From contig CANTUQ010000106.1 of NCBI GenBank assembly GCA_947683425.1, forward strand, positions 4,922,001 to 4,986,000: a stretch of DNA of 64,000 nucleotides, given 5' to 3'. The stretch comes from Excoecaria cochinchinensis (Eukaryota > Streptophyta > Magnoliopsida > Malpighiales > Euphorbiaceae). A program made the position numbers and the translations under genes. Below, in pieces: positions 13,591-24,487 of this stretch. Position 1 is the stretch's first letter. Every line of letters starts with the position of its first letter. A model generated the notes under the pieces. That model did no database searches, was not told where the DNA came from, and saw only the letters and a program-made list of their open reading frames with translations.

Positions 13591-14187
13591 TACACTTTCA
13601 TCTAGCATTTCTAAATTAGCAATTTCTAAATGCATCTCTTGTCTAGGTAGTTTAGATGTTAACCAAATCTTTTTCAGTGGGAGGTAATAGAGTTTCCTAT
13701 TCACATTTCAAGTGTTTGTAGCATTTAACATTTATCCTATCTTTTCCCTGTTTACAATGTTAGTGTAGTTTTTCTTTACTTTTCTTATCCATTCCCTATT
13801 TACTGTTGCGCTGTCCTATTATCTTGAATTCATTCCTTTAGAGTATCTTTTCTCTTCTCTTCTCTTTGTTTCTTTATTTCTTTTCTTTGTTTTTTTTTTT
13901 TATATTTCTTTATTTCTTTTTGGCCTCATTTAACTTAATAATTCTAATTTTAATCACATTAAATTCTTATTTGACGAAACTAATAGAAGTATAAAGTGTT
14001 TATGTCCTATCCAAATCAATTAAGAAAGCCACGTCAAAAATTAAAAGCAGAAAAAAAAGAAAATCCAAAGTAATATAAAATGCACTGTTTACAAAAGTTA
14101 AAACCCGAATAAGCTCTGCTGGAAATTGGAGTAACAATGGTGGCTCGGTTGTTTAGGTGGCTTCTATTGGACAATTGGTAATATTAT
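13591..14187 (+). other. Invertase 3' UTR and downstream spacer
   Basis: T-rich sequence with TTTCTTT runs (about 13850-13920) follows the invertase stop codon. The 3' UTR and polyadenylation site should be here, but I cannot place the cleavage site. The Gypsy element starts at 14188. Confidence 0.5.
14183..14187. repeat. Target site duplication of the Gypsy element, left copy (ATTAT)
   Basis: ATTAT here is repeated exactly at 27056-27060 directly after the right LTR. Five base pairs is the usual duplication for LTR retroelements. Confidence 0.9.
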
Positions 14188-14655
14188 TGATAAAGCCTAG
14201 GAAATTTTTATCTGAAAAAGAGAAGACGAGCCGATCGGATAAGAAAATTCTGAAATAAGAGGTGCCCGGTCGGATTAGGCGTAAGCACTCCGAAACTTAA
14301 GTTAGTAGCTTAGAGAAAGAAAGTGATTTTAGAGATAGAATGTTGGAGATTCAATAACTGGTGCCATCGTTGGCTGGAATATTTATATGAGATGATTGAG
14401 GGGCACTTGAGTGCCTGGGGAGTGATTACTGGCTGTCAGAGTAGGTATTCGGCGACATGAAAGAGAGCAGGTGGTAGGCATGGGCGCTGTCTTGTATTAG
14501 GCGGCTGATGGGACTGGCGGTCACATCAGCCGATCGGGCGTGTGCGCTGCCTAGGAGCTCGTGTCTGCTACTCTTAGTTGTTGGGCCTTGCGCCTTGCCA
14601 GTTGAGTGGGCCGGCTGAACGGGCCTTAGAGCAAATGATATTTGCTGTGTTATCA
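14188..14655 (-). repeat. 3' LTR of the Gypsy element
   Basis: The 468-bp repeat begins TGATAAAG and ends TTATCA on the plus strand (TG...CA ends). It aligns without gaps to 26588-27055. A TATAAATA box on the element's sense strand sits at 14380-14387 and is conserved in the other LTR. Confidence 0.93.
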
Positions 14656-14675
14656 CTTGTCCCCCCCTCAACAGG
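14656..14675 (-). promoter_or_regulatory. Polypurine tract of the Gypsy element
   Basis: Directly before the 3' LTR the sense (minus) strand reads GAGGGGGGGACAAG (14669-14656), a purine run of the kind used to prime plus-strand DNA synthesis. Its position next to the TG of the LTR supports the boundary and the minus orientation. Confidence 0.75.
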
Positions 14676-14887
14676 TCCGATCGGGCATGAATTTGCCTTT
14701 TGTTGGGCCGTTCGGATGGAATCAACTCTGAATTTTCCCGATCCGAAGACGCGCGTTGGCGGGATTTTTGAACTTGGGAGGCGCTTTTTCTGAAGAGACG
14801 CGCCTGCTTGGACAGCTGTTTTCATTTAATGTCGCGCGTGCTCCAAGGGTGACGCTTCGTTCTGCGTACAACCATAATGCATTTTGA

Positions 14888-14935
14888 CACGTGGCGCGAC
14901 GGTTGGCGTGCTCCGGAAGCTCTGGCTTATAAATA
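14888..14935 (+). promoter_or_regulatory. Promoter of the antisense gene: G-box and TATA box
   Basis: On the plus strand a CACGTG G-box (14888-14893) is followed 35 bases later by TATAAATA (14928-14935, followed by GGGG). The spliced antisense gene starts about 250 bases downstream. Spacing and sequence match a normal plant promoter that is separate from the LTR promoter and points the other way. Activity is inferred from sequence only. Confidence 0.6.
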
Positions 14936-15182
14936 GGGGATTTCAAAAGAATTTCCTCTTTACTTCTGTAATCCCTAACGAAGCTCTGCCAAAATTTCTT
15001 CTCAACTCCCAGATTTCTGCAATTATCTCTTGCTTCTTCTTCAAATTTCTTAAGTCCCTTTTATCAAGTAAGTAATTTTTTCTCTTTGCTTTCTGCTTCA
15101 TTTTGCCTTTCACTTTCTTTCTGCATCCACTCCATTTAGAAGTTAGATAATTGCACCTTTCCTCCATTCTTTCTTGTTGAAG

Positions 15183-17447
15183 ATGGCTTCCAGCAGTGGT
15201 GAGGTGCTAGACAAAAGTTTTTTGGATGGGTATGAGAACAAACCAGCCGTCGAGCTACACTCTCGATTGACCGCTATAGAGGTGGCTGAAATCCCCTCAA
15301 AATACGGCTTTCCCGATGACGTATCCGTGGCGGCCTGCCCAGAATCGATGGCGGTGACAGATGGACCTTTTGGCAGAAATAACGAGTGGTTTATTTGTCA
15401 CCTCTGGAGCTTAGATGCAGGCCTGAGGTTCCCACTAGGCGCCTTCGAGATGGCGATATTGGAAGGGTATGGGGTCGCCCCTAATCAGTTGCATCCGAAC
15501 GGGTGGAGGTCGGTGGCGTGCTTTAAAATTCTCTGCAAGATAGAGGGGGTGGCGCCAACTCTAGAACTTTTCACCCACTTCTTCTACATATCGGGTCGGA
15601 GCGACGGGACGGAATACTTCTTCACCAGTCGCCCAAAGAAGAAGCTGATGTTCATCCCCACCTCGATGAAGGGGTACAAGGAGAGATACTTTCTGGTGGG
15701 GATGAAGGGCGGATTTGGGGTGCGCCTCACCCGATCGGCTGGAGCCGAAATCTTGAAAGACCTGGTAGCCGGTCAGCCCATGTATGAGGGCGATATTAAG
15801 AAGCTGATGGATGCCGTGAGCAGGCATGGAGAGCCCTATCAGTCCAGCTTTCTCCTGACCACGCTGTTTGGCTCTTCCAGCTTTGAAGACGCTGAGGATG
15901 CAGAACGTGAGCATTAGGATCGGGGAGAAAACATTGTCATCATGCATCGGTCATGCATTGCATTTGATTTTTTTTGTTTTTTGGTTTGAGAAACTTATCT
16001 TGTTTATTGTCTGTTTGCAGCTGAAATAGCTGGTGAAAATGACCTGTCCCAGCACATCCTTGGCCGGGCTGTTGCTAAAAGGGAGGCCAAGCGAAAAGCC
16101 AAGGAGGAGAGGAAAAGGCGGAAGCTCTTGCCTGCCTCTGAGGTGCAGAAGCTATGGCAGAGCGTTGTTTCAGGTGTCCCGCTCGTCACCATCCCGATCT
16201 CTGTCGCTCCTCCCTCAACAGCCGCCGTGATCTCAAACTGTCAACCTCCAGTCAGTACAGCTCCTCCGGTTGTGGGTCCTAAAGTGGTAGATCAGCCCCC
16301 CCGCCGATGGAGAGTTATTCTCGAAAACGAGCCAGAGGAGGAGGAGGAAGGGTCTGGGGACGTCTCCCTTCCTGACCTGCAAGTTTTAAGGGATACACCC
16401 CAGGAGGGGCAAACCCGATCGTCGGATGCCGAGAGGAGGCAGGTTGAAGAGGAGTCCAAGAGACAAGTTGCTGTAGCCAGCAAAGGCAAGGCTGTCGTGC
16501 CAAGCGATCCACCTCGTCGAACGGACAGGCGACCTATGCCATTGCAGGACTTCTTAACGGAGAACTTCGGCAATGACTGGTCAACGAGCAACAAAGCAGT
16601 TGCCAGTTATCTCTGTCGGGGTATTCTCCAAGAGGACTACAAGGCCATGGGAGACCCTGGTTCACTCGCTCGGGAGTGGAGTATGTTCAATCAGCAAGTT
16701 TTGGAGGTAAGATTTGTCCAGCCTGACTGTTGTTGCGTCTTATGGCAAATTCTTCTCTTGCTTGAGATTGCTCTTTCCCTTTTGCAGCTCATTAGAAGGG
16801 GCCAGCGCCTACACGGCATTAGTGGCCTTGCTGAGGCCAGGGCAAGGGAAGCTGGGAAGGCGAGGGGAGAGGCGGCCGCTCAACGGGACTCCGCTCATCG
16901 AGAAAACTCCACACTTCGCCTGGAGGTGGCAGGTCTTCAGGAGGAGGTCTCCGGCCTTCGGGAGGAGGTGGTGGTCGCAAGGAGAGAGGCCAATCGCCAT
17001 GCCGAGGAGCTAAAGTCGAGGCTCGCTGAGTCTGATCGTCTGAAGGGTGAAGTGGCACGCCTGACAGCCGATAGTGCTCAGTGCCAAAAGTTCGAGGCAG
17101 AGGCAACTAGGTTGGGCGGCGAGTGTAAAACTCTAAGTGCAGAAAAGGCTAAGGCTCTGGAGGAGAGAGACCAAGCTGTGGCGGAGTGCGATCGTCTTCG
17201 CGCCAGTCTGGCGAACAAGGAGGCCTCCTGGGGGAAGAAGTTTGAAGAGGGACTCGCCTCTCGGGAGGAGCAGCTGCTTGATCAAATGGGCGAGGCTCAG
17301 GCGAAGTTGCTGTCACGGCTGATCCATGAAGCTGGGAAACGCTTTCCTGATGCTGATCTCAACTGGATGGAGGACCCTATGGCCTTGCCCGATCCGCCAT
17401 CCAGTGATGATGAAGGAGATGCTCCTAGAGAAGGAGCTTCCGAGTAG
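15183..17447 (+). CDS. Antisense gene of the Tat-type element: putative 'gypsy-type transposase' domain protein with coiled coil
   Basis: Exons 15183-15906, 16021-16706 and 16788-17447 join in frame (GT-AG) to 689 residues; a start at 15174 would add three. Intron 2 (81 nt) is open, so an unspliced read-through form is possible. The N-terminal domain (residues about 60-180, with RNNEWFICHLW, LPLGAFE-like RFPLGAFEMAILEGYG and LHPNGWRSVACF) resembles the plant-only family annotated 'putative transposase, gypsy type' (PF04195 as I recall). A Lys/Arg-rich NLS-like stretch (KRKAKEERKRRK) opens exon 2, followed by an acidic/Pro-rich linker. Exon 3 encodes a long coiled coil ending in an acidic tail. 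It lies antisense between integrase and the 3' LTR, the place of extra ORFs in Tat elements. It is GC-richer than its surroundings. No catalytic motif is seen; the function is unknown. Confidence 0.75.
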
Positions 17448-18054
17448 ATCTCTTCGCCCCAGGCTCAGAGGGACGCACCGCCCGAGGCTGAAGTCAATGT
17501 GTCTTCGCCCGCTAAGGCTGTCTTCGAAGGGGAAGCTAAGCCTTCTCAGCCTGCTGCCGATCTCTCCTAAGATTTAGCCGATCAAAATATAGGGACATCT
17601 TCCGAGCCTCCTGAGGCGATAGAGATTGTAAATATAGAAACTTAGATTAGAAGTTGTATATGTATACAAGTTGTATAATGTTTTTTTTTTCTCTTTTTCA
17701 ATGAATAATATATTCTTCGCCATTTAACTTTGTTTTGCGTAAGTTGCAATTTTGACCGTTCATTCGTAAATCTCTTAAAAAATTGCATGAAATTTGCAAA
17801 GTTCACTAAAGTGCATATAACTTGCTATTGTGAAATAATTCAATAAAGCTGGGTACTTCCTGAATCGGAGTGACCTTTAAGTCCAGTAGCCACTTGGCTC
17901 AATCTGAATTGGGAGCATCGTCGACCCTGTCGGATCGGGACGGTTCGAGCAATTTCCAATCGAGGCGTCCGACTTAGCGGATAAGCTACCCGACCTTCGC
18001 GTTTTGCGCTTTTGGTTCGGAGCGGATGTCGAACCTGGTGCGTGAGCCCTTCAG

Positions 18055-18293
18055 GTTGCATAAAAATTGCATAGATGGGCTGAGCGATACTCGTAGAGTT
18101 GCATAAAAATTGCATGATTGAGTTAGACAATACTCGTAAAGTTGCATAAAGGTTGCATAATCGAGCTAGGTGATACTCGTAAAGCTGCATAAAAATTGCA
18201 TAATCAAGCTAGGGAGGTGAGATCCTCCATAATGCGAACACTTGGGGAGGTAAGATCCTCCATCATGACAGATTTAAGGAGGTGAGATCCTCC
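18055..18293. repeat. Two short tandem repeat arrays in the Gypsy spacer
   Basis: Four units of about 43 bp each open with GTTGCATAAAAATTGCAT-like sequence (18055, 18098, 18141, 18184). They run into three units of about 32 bp built on the hairpin GGAGGTGAGATCCTCC (18213, 18246, 18278). The array lies between the antisense gene and the integrase end, where Tat-type elements often carry tandem repeats. It is non-coding; apparent open frames here are repeat artefacts. Confidence 0.8.
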
Positions 18294-18978
18294 ATAACGC
18301 AAACACTTTGGCTTTTTCAACTTGGGATGGATGTCAAGCCTAGCGTATAAGCTGCATAGCACGCATAATTTGAACAGGGGTGAAAGAAAGAACCTCTTTA
18401 TTAATCAGGCAATTGCCAAGTTCTAATACATTATTAGAGATGGTACTTTTTGAGTACTTTCACATTCCAGCTTCCGGGGACATCTTGCCCTTCTACAGTT
18501 CGGAGCCTATAAGTGCTCGGGCTTAAGACTCTGGAGACCTCGTAGGGTCCCTCCCAATTTGGCATTAGCTTGCCCACCCTGGCATTTCCCAATCCTAGGT
18601 CTGCCTTTCTGAGTACCAGATCGCCGACGTTGAAAGTTCTTGACCTTACTTTAGCATTGTGGTACCTGGCAACTCTTTGCTTGTAGGCAGCAATTTTGGT
18701 GTAGGCATCCTCCCTCTTTCCTTTTATCAGATCTAAGTCTTGGCGTCTTTCTTGAGCATTCTTCTGTTCGGAGTAGAGTTCTGATCGGTAAGAGGGAAGG
18801 CCTACTTCTACAGGTATCATTGCTTCGGATCCGTAGACGAGGAAGAATGGCGTTTGATGAGTACCTGTTTTGGGCGAAGTCCTGTACGTCTACAGGACAC
18901 TCTGCAGTTCTTCAGTCCAGTTGCCTTTTGCTTCACCCAGTCGCTTTTTCAACCCTTCCAGGATGGTCCGATTGGAGA

Positions 18979-18983
18979 CCTCA
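18979..18983. repeat. Target site duplication of the nested solo LTR, left copy (CCTCA)
   Basis: Matches 21539-21543 exactly and lies within integrase codons. Confidence 0.88.
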
Positions 18984-21538
18984 TGTAACAACCCAAATAG
19001 GGCCTGGTCGGAATTTGCGAGGTAAGTCAGTAAGGTGAGGGCGTTTTCGTAATTTAAGTAGAGGAATTTTGGTTAATAAGGAAGTATGTGTTAAAGGAAT
19101 TAATTAATTAAGTGTTAAGTGAAGTGAAGGGAATATTAGTGTGTGTTTGTAGTGTATGGTTGTAGGGTGTAAGTAGACATAGGGCTTTTATTGTGTGGTT
19201 TGTGGTACATGGTGCCAAGGATGTAAAGTGGATTTATTGGAAATTATAAGGTGTGGGTTGTGTTTGGTGCATTGGAAGATATTTGTGTAAGAAAAGCTTG
19301 TGTGTGGTTAGTGTATGGTGCTATAAGTGGTGTGGTTTAGATGGATGGCTTGATTCTCTAAGATTGAGACAAGTGGCAAGGGGTTGGTGGGCATTGAATG
19401 GAAAGTAGGAGAGAGGAAAGGGAGGGGCAGAATTTCCTAGCTTCCCGTGGAAGCTAGCTCATTTCTTCCTCTTTTCTTCTTCTTTCCCGTTCTCTCTCTC
19501 TTGCTTGTCCATTTTTGCTGCTCTCATCTCTTTTCTCTTGTGCTTTCTTGGAGCTTTGAGTGGGATCTTTGAAGGTTTGAGCTGGAAGTGTTAAAGGTAA
19601 GTGGTTGAGTTCGGTTTGGGGTTTCTTGTGTTGTTCTTGTTATTTGGATTTCTGGTTTTGGTTGTGATTGGTTTTGATTTAAGTGTATTTGGTTGGGTTG
19701 TGCAAGAATCGGAAGAGAGAAGGAAGAGCAAGGGCAAGGATAAAGTGGATTCGTGAGGAGTTCGGTTGAAGCTTCGTTTTCCAGGTATGGGAGCTTGATT
19801 TGTAGTGCTTTAGTTTGTGGTTGAGTGCATGTAAGTGTTGTGAGCTGTGTTGTGGATTATGGTTTTTCCCTAATTTCCTTCTTGGATCAACTTTATCTTG
19901 TGTTTGCAAGTCATTTATAATCTTGAGTGTTTTATAAATGCATGTTTAATTGGAGTAGTGATTTAGTGAAGTGTTAGTGATGTAGTGAAGATATTATGTG
20001 TTTCCGGAATTTGAACATGCCACATTAGTGTATTTGAGTCTGGTTGTGAGTGATTTCATGTTGAAATTATATTTGATTATTGTGTAAAAATGATTATGTG
20101 GCTTGAGAATGATGCGGTGATGTGCTGGAGGCGAGAGGTAAGTGTTTTGAGCATGTTGTGTGCATGCATGAAGAGTTAGGTGTGAAAAGAGTAGGAAAAG
20201 AGCAGAATTGGGCGAATCTGGGTTCTGTCGCGATCGCGACAAGTGCCGCGATCGCGACAGAAGGCGGACTTGGCCCCTTGTTCTTGAAGAGCCCTCTGTC
20301 GCGGAAACCTCCGCGCGGGCGTGCTGCCGAGCGTGCGCGCGAGGAGGAAGGAACTGGTCACTGTCGCGATCGCGACAGAGCTTGGTTCCGAGAAGTTCTG
20401 CCGCGAGTGCTTCGTCGCGAGGAGGTCCCTTGGCGCGACCTCGCGAGGAAGTACCCTGTGCTCTGTCGCGAGCGCGACACTTGTCGCGATCGCGACAGAG
20501 GCCCTTCCTGCTTGCTTTGATTTCTGAATGTGTTTCTTTTGTTCCACTTTGCACGGTTTCTCACTATTGCATGGTATATGTGTGTGCCTTTGACTCGTGA
20601 TATTATTGTACTAGTGTCCTTTATATGGATTTATATTATATAAGAGTCTTAATTTGAATATTGTTTTTGTTATATATTGTCTTGTGAGTTATTGTGTTGT
20701 CGAGCCTGAAGTGTCAAGGTATAGGATAATTAAGCATGCTTAAGAAGGGGTTAGTGTTCAGCTGTTCTGTCCGCCCCGTTTGGGCGAAGCGGTCGACCTC
20801 CGAGATGGTCATCTTCCGTGTAGTGATAAAATGTTTTGAGACTCCGGTCTCCCGCGCTGCCTTCGGGTATTAAAGTGTTTTTGAGACTTCGGTCTCCCGT
20901 GCCGTGTTCCCGTATCCTCCACCATTGAATTCAGGCTATTATGTGATCTGTCTGGTATTGATTTAGTGAAGTGTTCTGATCATTGTGTGACTCTGAATAG
21001 TGCAAAGGTTTAATGCATTGTATTATTTTATCCTGAATATATTATATCTCTGTACTCCGATTCATGATGGATTATGTATGTTAGTGCATGTTTATTATAT
21101 AGTGTTCTGTTGTGCTTGTTTCTCCCCACTAAGCGTTATTGCTTAGCACGGGCTTTTATCCCGTGCAGGTAGCGTGAAGGATTTTTGGGAGTGCTCGAGT
21201 CGTGCATCTGCAGGCAGGCCACATAGGAGTCGAGTTTATTATTTTTGTCTCCTTCTATAATTCTTTTTGTATATGTATTTCTTTATTTTGTAAAGGTTTA
21301 TAATTGTAACCTTTTTGGGATATTGTATTTATAGCTCTATATCTTGTTTAGGTATTTTGATTATTTATGTAATGAAGTACGTTTCCTTTTATATTTTCTA
21401 AGATTTTATTATCGGTTGTTGTATGCTTCCGCTTAGCGCATGTGTGCTTCCGCTGTATGCTTTGTCGCGTCGTGAGTGAGCGTCGGGTAGCGCGCCCGCC
21501 GGCGTCCTTCCAACGGGGGCGGCGGTGGGGGTGTTACA
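18984..21538. mobile_element. Nested solo LTR (about 2.55 kb) inserted in the Gypsy integrase
   Basis: The sequence starts TGTAACAACCC and ends GGTGTTACA, with TG...CA termini and a perfect 5-bp duplication CCTCA (18979-18983 and 21539-21543). Removing it and one CCTCA copy restores the integrase frame, so the insertion is later than the host element. No internal coding region, PBS or polypurine tract is present, so this is a solo LTR rather than a full element. The CACTAAGCG...TTGCTTAGCACGG...CCCGTGCAGG stretch near the right end (21127-21171) is reminiscent of the 3' part of long Tekay/Del-type chromovirus LTRs, which would place it in plus orientation; that lineage call is tentative. Confidence 0.85.
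20225..20499. repeat. Cluster of CpG-dense palindromes in the solo LTR
   Basis: Copies of the palindrome CTGTCGCGATCGCGACAG or close variants occur at about 20225-20259 (two partial units), 20361-20378 and 20463-20499 (two units). The segment is strongly GC- and CpG-rich inside AT-rich surroundings. Long frames here on both strands are by-products of the palindromes. Confidence 0.85.
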
Positions 21539-21543
21539 CCTCA
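21539..21543. repeat. Target site duplication of the nested solo LTR, right copy (CCTCA)
   Basis: Matches 18979-18983 exactly. Confidence 0.88.
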
Positions 21544-24487
21544 GTCATTCCGTCGCTTTGGGGATGAGCGACTGACGTGAACTTTAATTTGATGTTCAGG
21601 CCTTGGCAAAAGTTTCTGAAAGTGGAGCTGTCGAACTGCTTGCCATTATCTGCAATAAAAACATTGGGTAAGCCATACCTGCAGATGATATTTTTCCAAG
21701 TGAAGCTCTTAACCCTCTCGGCTGTGATAGTGGCTACAGGTTCAGCCTCAATCCATTTGGAGAAGTGGTCTACCGCTACTATGAGGAACTTCATCTGCTT
21801 TTTGCCTTGGGAAAAAGGTCCTAAGATGTCGAGCCCCCATTGATCGAACGGCCAAGCAATCCCGATCGGTTGCTGGTCTGCCCCGTGTTGTCTTATGATC
21901 CTCCCATGTACCTAGCATTGCGGGCACCTTCTCACTTTTTCTTGGGCATCTTTGAGCATGCTAGGCCAGTAATATCCCGTCTGAAGGGCTTTTCTTGCCA
22001 TAGCTCTGCTTGCCTCGTGTGCTCCGCATATACCTTCATGGAGCTCTCTAAGGATGTAATCTCCCTCTTCCTCTGTCACGCATTTGAGCCATGGGTGACT
22101 GAAAGCTTTCTTGTACAAAATGTCGTTAATGATGGAGTAATTAAGGGATTTTCGTGATACCTTTCGAGCTTCATCTCTGTCCCCGGGCAGCCGACCTGTT
22201 TGGAGGTACTGCTTGATTGGGCTCATCCAGGTTTCATCCTCTTGGTCGATCTCCATCATCTCCGGCTCGTCTAAGGAGGAGGAAGTCTGGTCGACAACGG
22301 TAATGTTTTTCTCTATGACACTGAGTTCAGAGGCAGACATCTTTGCTAGCTGATCGGTTTCTGATGTTTGGTCCCTTGGCACTTTCTGGAGCGCCCATTC
22401 TGAACCAGTTTCCTCGAGCTTTGCGAAGGCAGCTTTGACCTTGATGAGGTACTGGATCATGGTGGGTTCTCTGGCTTCGAAGGTCCTCAGAACCTGACTG
22501 GTTACCAGCTGGAAGTCACTCCTGATGGCTACTGACTCCGGTCGGATTGCGTGGAGCAGTCTCAGCCCTTGAAGGAGCGCCTCGTACTCTGCTACATTAT
22601 TGGAAGCTTTAAAATTGAGCTTTATTGCGTACCTTATTGTGATGCCCAGGGGGCCTTTTATTACTATGCCGACACCTCCTCGAGTGTCTTTTGCTGTACC
22701 GTCCACTGTCATTTCCCAATTTTGTGGCATGGGCTGACTCCGTGGTTTCTCACCCGCAAATTTAGCGATAAAATCTGCCAAAGCCTGGGCCTTTATTGCC
22801 TTTCTGGGCTCGTATCTCACATCCCAGGACTGTAGCTTAATTGCCCATCCCACCATTTTGCTTTCCAGATCGGAGATCTGGAGAATCTTTCTGAGCGGAT
22901 GACTCGATCGGACGACTATGGTGTGCGCCTCAAAGTACGGTCTCAGCTTTCTTGCACACATCATGAGGGCGATAATGAGCTACTCAACCGGTCCCTTCTT
23001 TAAATCCGCACCTCTAAGTACTTCACTGACGTAGTACACAGGCAGCTGTTGAGTTCCTTCCTCTCGGACCAAGGCACCTACAACAGCTTCCTTAGAGGTG
23101 GCTAAATAAAGGTATAGATTTTCACCTGGTACTGGCCGGCTAAGCAGCGGTGGGTTGGTGAGGAACGCCTTCAGCTCTTCGAAGGCACGTTGGCAGTCTT
23201 CCCCCCAGATGAAGGTTTCACTCTTCCTCAGCTTCTTAAAGAAGGGAGTGCAGCGCTTAGCTGAAGAGGAAATGAATCGTCCCTAAGTTGTTATTCTTCC
23301 GTCCAGTTTCTGGACATCTTTTATGTTCCTGGGGGGTTGCATCTCAAGGATAGCCCTGATTTTTTTCGGATTAGCCTCAATCCCTCTCTGGGAGACCAGG
23401 AATCCTAAAAATTTTTCTGACGGTACCCCAAAGATGCATTTGTCGGGATTGAGTTTCATCTGAAATTTGTTCAAAGTGTCAAAAACTTTTGCCAGATCGG
23501 CGGGGTGTTGCTCGGGGCTTCGGCTTTTGATGATCATGTCATCTACGTAGACCTCAACATTCTGCTCAATCTGGTCTTTGAAGATCTTGTTCATAAGGCA
23601 CTGTGGCCATTCTTCAGGCCGAACGGCATTACCTTGTAGCAAAAGGTCCCGTCATCTGTAATGAAGCTGGTTTTCTCTTGATCCAGGAGCCACATTAGGA
23701 TTTGGTGGTAGCCGGCGTATGCATCGAGAAGAGAGTAGATGGCGTGGCCTACAGTGGCGTCCACCAACTGGTCTATGCTGGGCAGGGGATAGCTGTCCTT
23801 GGGACATGCCTTATTGAGGTCAGTAAAATCTACGCACATCCGCAGCTTGCCTGACTTTTTCTTAACCAGAACCACGTTAGCCAGCCACTCGGGGTAGTCT
23901 ACCTCTCGGATTGTTCCGGTCTTAAGTAGCCTATCCACCTCTTCAGAAATGAACTTCCTCCAGTCGGGTGCATGCCTCCTTAGCTTTTGTCAGACCGGAG
24001 GATAATTTGGGTCCACATTCAACTTGTGGGTGATCACCTCGGGGTCTATACCAGGGATGTCTTCTGGCTTCCAGGCGAAGGTCGCTTAATTTATCGTCAA
24101 GACCTGCATGATGGCTTCTTTCGTCTCTTTATCCATGCTGGTCCCGACTTGAACATTTTTCCCTTTATATAGCACCCTTGTTTTTGTCTCCTCGGCAGGG
24201 TCCATCTTGGGCCTTTCCACCTGCTCTGGCTGCTCGAGACCGGGCTCGACGACCATTGCTTCCCGCTGTTGCTTTATCATGGTTATATAAGCCTCTCGGG
24301 ATGCCTTTTGGTCGCCTCTCAAGATGGCGATGCCTCCTGTGGTTGGGATCTTTATCACCATGTAGCGGATGGAGGTAACGGCTCCGGTCTGGAAAAGCAA
24401 TGGCCTGCCAAAGATGGCATTATAGGCAAACGCCATATCGATAACCATGAAAATTACCTTACATGAGTGAGCAATTGCCTCTTTGGC

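Larger units (their letters stand above)
18434..24487 (-). pseudogene. Gypsy pol pseudogene: RT, RNase H, archaeal-type RNase H, integrase (split by a solo LTR)
   Basis: Sense order on the minus strand. Reverse transcriptase (about 23940-23400) has VDFTDLNKACPKDSYPLP, MPFGLKN and YVDDM. A first RNase H follows (about 23280-22830). The second, Archaea-type RNase H has VDGTAKD, NNVAEYEALL and RSDFQLV acidic residues (about 22730-22480). Integrase starts with the zinc-binding region (RCPQC, about 21915), then the core with VDHFSKWIEAEP and FIADNGKQF, and its C-terminal part is at 18983-18434. In-frame stops lie at 24086, 23990, 23283, 22980, 21912 and 18890 (lowest base of each codon). About 10 nt are missing between GLKN and the CLMNKIF segment (23600-23640), shifting frame, and a 2,555-bp solo LTR splits the integrase core at 21538/18984. 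Not functional. Confidence 0.88.

Noticed and set aside
15561..17106. Minus-strand frames of 95-128 codons opposite the antisense gene
   Set aside because: They are shadows of the real plus-strand exons in GC-rich DNA and share no retroelement motif.
17840..18190. Minus-strand frame of 116 codons
   Set aside because: It reads through the 43-bp tandem repeats (repeating TTCTRVL-like peptides) and is an array artefact.
18055..18293. CRISPR-like direct repeats
   Set aside because: Units are contiguous diverged tandem repeats with no unique spacers, inside a plant retroelement.
19994..20600. Open frames of 120-186 codons on both strands in the GC-rich part of the solo LTR
   Set aside because: They overlap each other on both strands across the TCGCGATCGCGA palindromes, which read open both ways. 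The products are Ser/Arg-Asp repeats typical of palindromic CpG-rich DNA.
18984..21538. Full nested LTR retrotransposon
   Set aside because: No internal PBS, polypurine tract, second LTR copy or pol motif is present, so only a single LTR remains.
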